Assembly: GCA_021325215.1 (NCBI GenBank)
Contig: JAJPHO010000153.1
Span: 1 to 64,000, forward strand
DNA length: 64,000 nucleotides
Direction: 5' to 3'
Origin: Alphaproteobacteria bacterium
GTDB lineage: Bacteria; Pseudomonadota; Alphaproteobacteria; Rhodospirillales; Magnetospirillaceae
The position numbers and the translations under genes are program-made. Below the pieces are notes generated by a model, which made no database searches, was not told the origin of the DNA, and saw nothing but the letters and a program-made list of their open reading frames with translations. Positions 59,254 through 64,000 of this stretch are shown piece by piece (the first letter of the stretch is position 1; each line of letters opens with the position of its first letter).

Positions 59254-60176
59254 GCCGCCCGTCCATAGCGGCGCGGCGGACAGCCCATCACCCGCTTGAA
59301 GGCGGTGCTGAAGGCGCTTTCCGACTCGTATCCCAGCGACAGGGCGATGGCCGAAACCGGCTCACGCGAGTTTTCCAGCCGGTCGCCGGCCAGCAGCATG
59401 CGCCAGCGCGTCAGATAATCCATCGGCGAGACCCCGACCGTCTCCTTGAAGCGCGCGGCGAAGCCCGAGCGCGACATGCCGGCGCGCAAGGCCAGTTCCT
59501 GCACCGTCCAGCGCCGCGACGGACTTTCATGCATGGCGGAAATGGCGGCGCTCATCTGCTGGTCGGCCAGCGCGAACAGCCATCCGACCCGGCCCGGTTC
59601 CCCGTCGGCGAGATGCAGGCGGAAGGCTTGGACCAGCATCATATGGATCAGATGCTCGGAGACCAGGAAACCGCCCGGCCGCGGCTCGCGCAGTTCCTGC
59701 CGGATACGTTCCACCGCCCAGCGTAGCGCCGCCCGGTCGGACTCGGAGCGCAGATGCACGACCGGCGGCAGGCCTTCGAGCAGGACGGCGGCATGCGACC
59801 CCGCCAGGGTGAAGAACCCGCCCACCGACAGGAAGTCGCCGCCGCCATTGATCACGCGCACCGCGCCATTGAGCGGACCGGTGAAGACCTGACGGTAATC
59901 GACCGGCGGCAAGGCCAGATCGGAGGTCATCAGAAACGGACGGCCGCGCGGTAGCAGGAAACAATCGCCCGCCTTGAGATGCAGCGGCTGGCCGACGCCA
60001 TCGACCGTCATCCAGCATTGGCCGGAGGCGATGGCGTAGCATTTGATGGCGTGGACGTCCGCACCGGGATGGCCGGAAAACTGCACCGACCAGTCGCCGC
60101 CGCATTCGAAACCGCCGAACATATAGCTGCGCGGCTTCAGCAGAGAGAGGATCTCGGACAGGGGATCAGCGGGCAT
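59250..60176 (-). CDS. AraC regulator with N-terminal cupin sensor
   Basis: 308 residues. The first ~180 form a cupin_6 sensor (HLKAGDCFLLPRGRPFLMTS), the last ~110 an AraC double HTH (VQELALRAGMSRSGFAARFK, VSAIALSLGYESESAFSTAF, GCPPRRYGR). The type resembles regulators of reductases and epimerases in many proteobacteria. It is co-transcribed with the dihaem cytochrome and divergent from the epimerase at 60278, so either or both are likely targets. Confidence 0.93.
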   Translation of the reverse strand: MPADPLSEILSLLKPRSYMFGGFECGGDWSVQFSGHPGADVHAIKCYAIASGQCWMTVDGVGQPLHLKAGDCFLLPRGRPFLMTSDLALPPVDYRQVFTGPLNGAVRVINGGGDFLSVGGFFTLAGSHAAVLLEGLPPVVHLRSESDRAALRWAVERIRQELREPRPGGFLVSEHLIHMMLVQAFRLHLADGEPGRVGWLFALADQQMSAAISAMHESPSRRWTVQELALRAGMSRSGFAARFKETVGVSPMDYLTRWRMLLAGDRLENSREPVSAIALSLGYESESAFSTAFKRVMGCPPRRYGRAA

Positions 60177-60277
60177 TCTGGACGATCGCGAAGAAAATAT
60201 GGCGCCTAAAGCATAGATCGTATCAGCCTATTTCTCTAGCCTGTTGTGACACCCCGATCCCAACCAAGGACTTTCCC

Positions 60278-61150
60278 ATGCGTGTCTTCGTTACCGGCGC
60301 CACCGGTTTCATCGGTTCCGCCATCGTCCAGGACCTGCTCGAAGCCGGCCACACGGTGCTCGGCCTGGCCCGCTCGGACGCTTCCGCCGAAAAGCTCGCC
60401 GCCACCGGCGCCGAAGTGCTGCGCGGCGACCTGACCGATCCCGCCAGCCTGCGCGAGGGCGCTTCGCAAACCGACGGCGTGATCCATACCGGCTTCATCC
60501 ACGATTTCACCAAATTCGAAGAAAACTGCCGGATCGACCGCCGCGCCATCGAGGCCATGGCCGACGCGCTGGAGGGCTCGGACCGGCCGATGCTGATCAG
60601 CTCGGGCACCGGATTGCTGGCGCCCGGCAAGCTGGCCTTCGAGACCGACGCCAATGAGTCACCCTTCCCCCGCGTCGCCTCGGAACAGGCGGCGGAGGCG
60701 GCCGCGGCGCGCGGCGTCAAAGCCTCGATCGTCCGCCTGCCGCCCTCCGTGCATGGCGAAGGCGAGCACGGCTTCGTGCCGATGCTGATCGATCTGGCCC
60801 GCCGGAAAGGCGTCTCGGCCTATATCGGCGACGGACTCAATCACTGGCCGGGCGTGCATCGCAAGGACGCGGCCCGGCTGTTCCGCCTGGGGATAGAAAA
60901 GGGCCTCGGTGGCGTGCGCTACCACGCCACCGCCGAATCGGGCGTTCTGTTCCGCGACATCGCGGCCATCATCGGCAAGCATCTGCGACTGCCCGTGGTC
61001 AGCCGCGACGCCAGCCATTTCGAGTGGTTCGGCCATTTCGCCGCGATGAACAACCTGGCCTCCAGCCAATGGACCCGCGAAACCCTGGGCTGGGAACCCC
61101 GCCAGATCGGCCTTCTGGCCGATATCGACCAGGCCTATTACTACTCGTAA
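60278..61150 (+). CDS. NAD(P)-dependent epimerase/dehydratase-like SDR protein
   Basis: 290 residues of the extended SDR type. The nucleotide-binding MRVFVTGATGFIGSAIVQDL is at the N-terminus, the acidic strand end (GLARSD) follows, and VLRGDLTD and VIHTGFIH are typical. The usual YxxxK catalytic pair is not clear: the region with SEQAAEAAAARGVKAS has Glu-Gln where Tyr is expected. It may therefore reduce or bind a substrate rather than epimerise sugars. It is divergent from the AraC/cupin gene. Its last ten bases overlap the convergent ABC permease gene. Confidence 0.85.
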   Translation: MRVFVTGATGFIGSAIVQDLLEAGHTVLGLARSDASAEKLAATGAEVLRGDLTDPASLREGASQTDGVIHTGFIHDFTKFEENCRIDRRAIEAMADALEGSDRPMLISSGTGLLAPGKLAFETDANESPFPRVASEQAAEAAAARGVKASIVRLPPSVHGEGEHGFVPMLIDLARRKGVSAYIGDGLNHWPGVHRKDAARLFRLGIEKGLGGVRYHATAESGVLFRDIAAIIGKHLRLPVVSRDASHFEWFGHFAAMNNLASSQWTRETLGWEPRQIGLLADIDQAYYYS

Positions 61151-63567
61151 CGCAGGGCGGTGGCGGGTTTGGCCCGCGCCACCCTGATCACATGCAGCAG
61201 CACGGTCAACCCCGCCACCAGCAGCACCAGCAGGCTGGCGGCGGGGAGCAGCCATAGCGGCATGTCGATGTGATAGGCGAAGCCGCGCAGCCACCAGGTC
61301 AAACCGAGATAAGCCAGCGGCCAGGCGATCAGATTGGCGGCGATGGCCGGCCACAGCAGATCGCGGCTCAGCAGCGCCGCGATCTGCGGCGTGCTGGCTC
61401 CCATCGCCTTGCGGATGCCGATTTCCTTGGTGCGCCGCTCGGCGACGAATTCCGCCAGCGAGAACAGGCCCAGCGCGGCCACGAAGACGGCCAGCAGCGA
61501 GAACCCGCCGATGGTCTCGGCGTCGTGCAGCATGTCCTCGTAGCGCCGGTTCAGATAGTAATCGAGGAAAGCGCCGTGGAAATCGCGGTGGCCGACCAGA
61601 TCCGTGAAGGCCTTGCGGATCGCCGCTACGGTTCCCGGCACGTCGCGCCCGGACATCTTGATCAGGATTTCGCTATAGCTCGCGGGCGGCGTGATCTCGT
61701 AAACCAGCGGCGGCATTACCCCATAGAGGGTTTCAACCAGAAAATCCGGCGTTACGCCGATCACCGTGAAGCGGTGCGGTGTCTTGTCGCCATTCTCCAA
61801 GGTGCCGACGACATCCTGCCCGATGGCCGCCTCGGGCGAGGCAAAGCCCAGGGCGCGGGACGCGGTGAGATTGAGGACGATCGAGTCGGCGTCGGTATGA
61901 TCGCGGTCGAATAGGCGGCCCGCCAAGGGCCGCACGCCGAGAATATCGAAGAAGAGCGCTCCGACCGGCACGCCGCGGATCAGCGCGTTTCCGGTGCCGA
62001 CGCCGCTCGGCTGGCGATAGGTCCTGCCGTCGGGATCGCGGGTAAGGCCGGTGACCTCGGTCACCTCGGGTATCGCCGCGGCGAGATCGGCCATCCGGGC
62101 GGAGAAATCGCTGGCGACGATGCCCGGCAGGCTGTTGTCGCGGAGCGGCGGCTGCACGCTGTAGACCAGACGATCGTCGATCCCGTCTATGTCGTTGGCG
62201 GCATAGTCATATTGTCGCTCGATCACTCCTGCGGCGATGATCATCCCGATCGAGACGGCATATTGCAGCAAGACCAGAGTCTGGCGCAGGCGGCCGCCCC
62301 CCTGCCCGAGCCGCCCTGCCCGCAAGGCCTCGGCCGGTTTTCCCGACGACAAGACAAAGGCCGGATAGGCTCCCGCCAGTAGCCCGAACACCAGGGCAAG
62401 ACCGGCCAGCAGCAGGAGCAAAATCGGCTGGTGGACATAGTCGAAAGTCAGGTCCGAGTACCACAGAGTGTTGAACATGGGCAGCGCCAGCTCGACCAGC
62501 GCCGCCGCCAGCACGGTGGCGACGAAGGACAGCGCCACCGACTCCGCCAGGAATTGCAGGATCAACTGACGGCGAGACGCGCCGATAGCCTTGCGCACCC
62601 CGGCCTCGACACCGCGCCGGGCCGCCATCGCGGTCGCCAGATTGACGTAATTGAGCGTCGCCACCGCCAACACCAGGAACCCGACCGCATTGACCGCCAG
62701 GAAGCGGATCAGCGGATGGGAATCCTGATCGCCATATTTCTTGCCCTGCAGCCGCCAGGAATCGAGCGGCATCAGGATGAAATAGGCCTTCATGCTGTCG
62801 ACGAAATATTGGAAGTGCCGATGACCAAAATCATCGAGCCCGGCTTCGATGCGCGCCCGGACGTCGGGCGAGCGGATCAGCAGATAGCTGTCGACATAAT
62901 TGGGCGGCAGCGTATTGGCCGGGTTGAGCCGGTCGATCCGGCGGATCGCGCTGTTCTCGCCGTTTCCGGATAAAATCATGCGCGGCGCCCGGCTGAGGCC
63001 GTCACGGGGCATATTGGTAAAAACGGCGGTGATCTTTACCGCCACCGGATTCTGCTCATTGAGCGTGATGGTCTTCCCCAGGCAATCCAGCGTGCCGAAC
63101 AAGGTCATCGCCAGGGCTTCGCTGATGGCCACGCTGTCCGGCGCCAGAAGAGCGCTGTGCTGGTCGCCGCGCTTGAGCGGCACGCCGACGACTTCCAGAA
63201 AATTGGCATCCGCGGTCAGGGCCGGAACCTCGGCCAGGAAAGTGTCACCCCGGATGACGTCGAACAATCCGCCGGTCGAGCGCGTGGCGCCGTCGACGCC
63301 GGGAAAATCGAGGGCCAGCTGCGGCGCCAGCGACATCGGCTCGGGCGTCGTCACCGCGCGCTCGCCGAAATTCTCGCTGCCCATGCGCGCCAGATAGAGA
63401 TCGGCGTGGTTTGTGAAGAAGCTGTTGTAATGCAGCTCGTCCCAGGTCAGCAGCATGGCCATGATGAAGGCCGCCAGCCCGAGCGACAGGCCCAGCAGGT
63501 TCAAAGTGCTGTGCAGCGGCGTGCGCGCCGCGTTGCGCCAGGCCGCCTTGAGATAGAAGCCCGGCAT
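61141..63567 (-). CDS. MacB/FtsX-type ABC transporter permease
   Basis: 808 residues with two FtsX-type modules. Each has a membrane core: [20 protein letters not shown] at the N-terminus, [20 protein letters not shown] in the middle, then [20 protein letters not shown] (the GIRKA coupling helix follows), and a large periplasmic domain. Eight transmembrane helices overall fit the MacB-like two-module permease of macrolide or peptide export and of envelope lipid/lipoprotein handling. The start overlaps the ATPase stop (ATGA), so both form one transporter. Confidence 0.92.
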   Translation of the reverse strand: MPGFYLKAAWRNAARTPLHSTLNLLGLSLGLAAFIMAMLLTWDELHYNSFFTNHADLYLARMGSENFGERAVTTPEPMSLAPQLALDFPGVDGATRSTGGLFDVIRGDTFLAEVPALTADANFLEVVGVPLKRGDQHSALLAPDSVAISEALAMTLFGTLDCLGKTITLNEQNPVAVKITAVFTNMPRDGLSRAPRMILSGNGENSAIRRIDRLNPANTLPPNYVDSYLLIRSPDVRARIEAGLDDFGHRHFQYFVDSMKAYFILMPLDSWRLQGKKYGDQDSHPLIRFLAVNAVGFLVLAVATLNYVNLATAMAARRGVEAGVRKAIGASRRQLILQFLAESVALSFVATVLAAALVELALPMFNTLWYSDLTFDYVHQPILLLLLAGLALVFGLLAGAYPAFVLSSGKPAEALRAGRLGQGGGRLRQTLVLLQYAVSIGMIIAAGVIERQYDYAANDIDGIDDRLVYSVQPPLRDNSLPGIVASDFSARMADLAAAIPEVTEVTGLTRDPDGRTYRQPSGVGTGNALIRGVPVGALFFDILGVRPLAGRLFDRDHTDADSIVLNLTASRALGFASPEAAIGQDVVGTLENGDKTPHRFTVIGVTPDFLVETLYGVMPPLVYEITPPASYSEILIKMSGRDVPGTVAAIRKAFTDLVGHRDFHGAFLDYYLNRRYEDMLHDAETIGGFSLLAVFVAALGLFSLAEFVAERRTKEIGIRKAMGASTPQIAALLSRDLLWPAIAANLIAWPLAYLGLTWWLRGFAYHIDMPLWLLPAASLLVLLVAGLTVLLHVIRVARAKPATALRYE

Positions 63568-64000
63568 CAGGCCGCCACCCGCGTCTCGCCGATCAGTCGC
63601 CCGTCGAGCATGCGCAGGGTGCGCGCCGCCATCGCCGCATGGCCTTCGGAATGGGTGACCATCACCACCGCCGTGCCGCCCGCCACCGCGTCGAGCAGCA
63701 TGCCCATCACCGCCGCGCCATTGCCGGTATCGAGATTGCCGGTCGGTTCGTCGGCCAGGATCAGCTTGGGCCGCGCCACCAGGGCACGGGCGATGGCGAC
63801 GCGCTGCTGCTGGCCGCCCGACAATTGGCCGGGCCGGTGCCGGGCGCGATGGGCCATGCCGACCTGTTCCAGCGCCTCGGCGACCCGCTTCCTGCGCTCG
63901 CGCACCGGCACGCCGCGATAGATCAGGGCCACCTCGACATTGTCCGCCACCGACAGATCGTCGATCAGGTTGAAGCTTTGGAACACGAACCCGACCGACT
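63567..64000 (-). CDS. ABC transporter ATP-binding protein (partial, MacB/LolD-like)
   Basis: Only the last ~144 residues are in the window; the start and Walker A lie beyond the right edge. The visible part has the Q-loop [10 protein letters not shown], the signature [15 protein letters not shown], Walker [13 protein letters not shown] and the switch VVMVTHSE. The [16 protein letters not shown] pattern belongs to the MacB/LolD family. It pairs with the permease that overlaps its 3' end. Confidence 0.93.
   Translation of the reverse strand, partial: SVGFVFQSFNLIDDLSVADNVEVALIYRGVPVRERRKRVAEALEQVGMAHRARHRPGQLSGGQQQRVAIARALVARPKLILADEPTGNLDTGNGAAVMGMLLDAVAGGTAVVMVTHSEGHAAMAARTLRMLDGRLIGETRVAA

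Overview
The window is GC-rich, compact DNA typical of a free-living alphaproteobacterium. This is inferred from an EcfG-type ECF sigma factor with a matching GGAAC-N18-GTT promoter, two large TonB-dependent receptors of the kind common in Caulobacterales, Sphingomonadales and Micropepsales, a FecI/FecR pair, an NsrR/Hmp pair, SelO and a CheZ-like phosphatase. There is no rRNA, tRNA, CRISPR array, transposase or prophage. No gene-free stretch exceeds 300 bases. The longest gaps hold a 154-base inverted-repeat element (22237-22390), the NsrR operators before hmp, and a plain promoter region (34159-34409) in which nothing specific was recognised.

Layout. 1-4.8 kb: a BASS-type transporter with AraC and LysR regulators, then a LysR/NmrA-reductase divergent pair. 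4.8-14.4 kb: an ECF-sigma/FecR/STN-TonB receptor operon divergent from a second TonB receptor, followed by a phosphoesterase and a frameshifted PI-PLC, which suggests scavenging of a phosphorylated substrate. 14.5-24.2 kb: a TPR-methyltransferase, a PAS-GGDEF cyclase, a decayed amidohydrolase, a thiol-dioxygenase-like cupin, Cfa, a YqjD/YqjE-like membrane pair, lactate dehydrogenase, AcuI and a secreted hypothetical. 24.2-29.0 kb: a ParE/RHH toxin-antitoxin pair, then the most interesting region, a putative RiPP locus. It has three Nif11-like precursor peptides, each with its own promoter and terminator, upstream of translationally coupled ycaO and tfuA genes. 29.0-34.2 kb: a giant two-component-propeller sensor with Hpt and CheA-like ATPase domains, and a response regulator with a class III cyclase-like output domain.

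34.4-46.7 kb: an ABC exporter pair, NsrR-controlled flavohaemoglobin, a SIMPL protein, a prolyl-4-hydroxylase-like oxygenase, a GxxExxY gene bracketed by 26-bp inverted repeats, an AdiC-like antiporter, a Tag glycosylase, a GNAT enzyme, an arginine/lysine/ornithine decarboxylase and an EcfG-like sigma factor. 46.8-64 kb: a DJ-1/CBS stress operon, a hydrolase plus zinc peptidase, a secreted glycosidase-like protein with two C-terminal repeats, DUF4337, Dabb, nucleoside hydrolase, CheZ-like phosphatase, SelO, HPP, CorA, a dihaem cytochrome with an AraC/cupin regulator, an epimerase, and a MacB-like ABC transporter that runs off the right edge.

Two general traits stand out. Operons are tightly coupled (many ATGA overlaps). 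Of 14 convergent gene pairs, 11 abut or overlap at their stop codons, leaving no room for terminators, and the two widest convergent gaps are occupied by repeat or hairpin elements.
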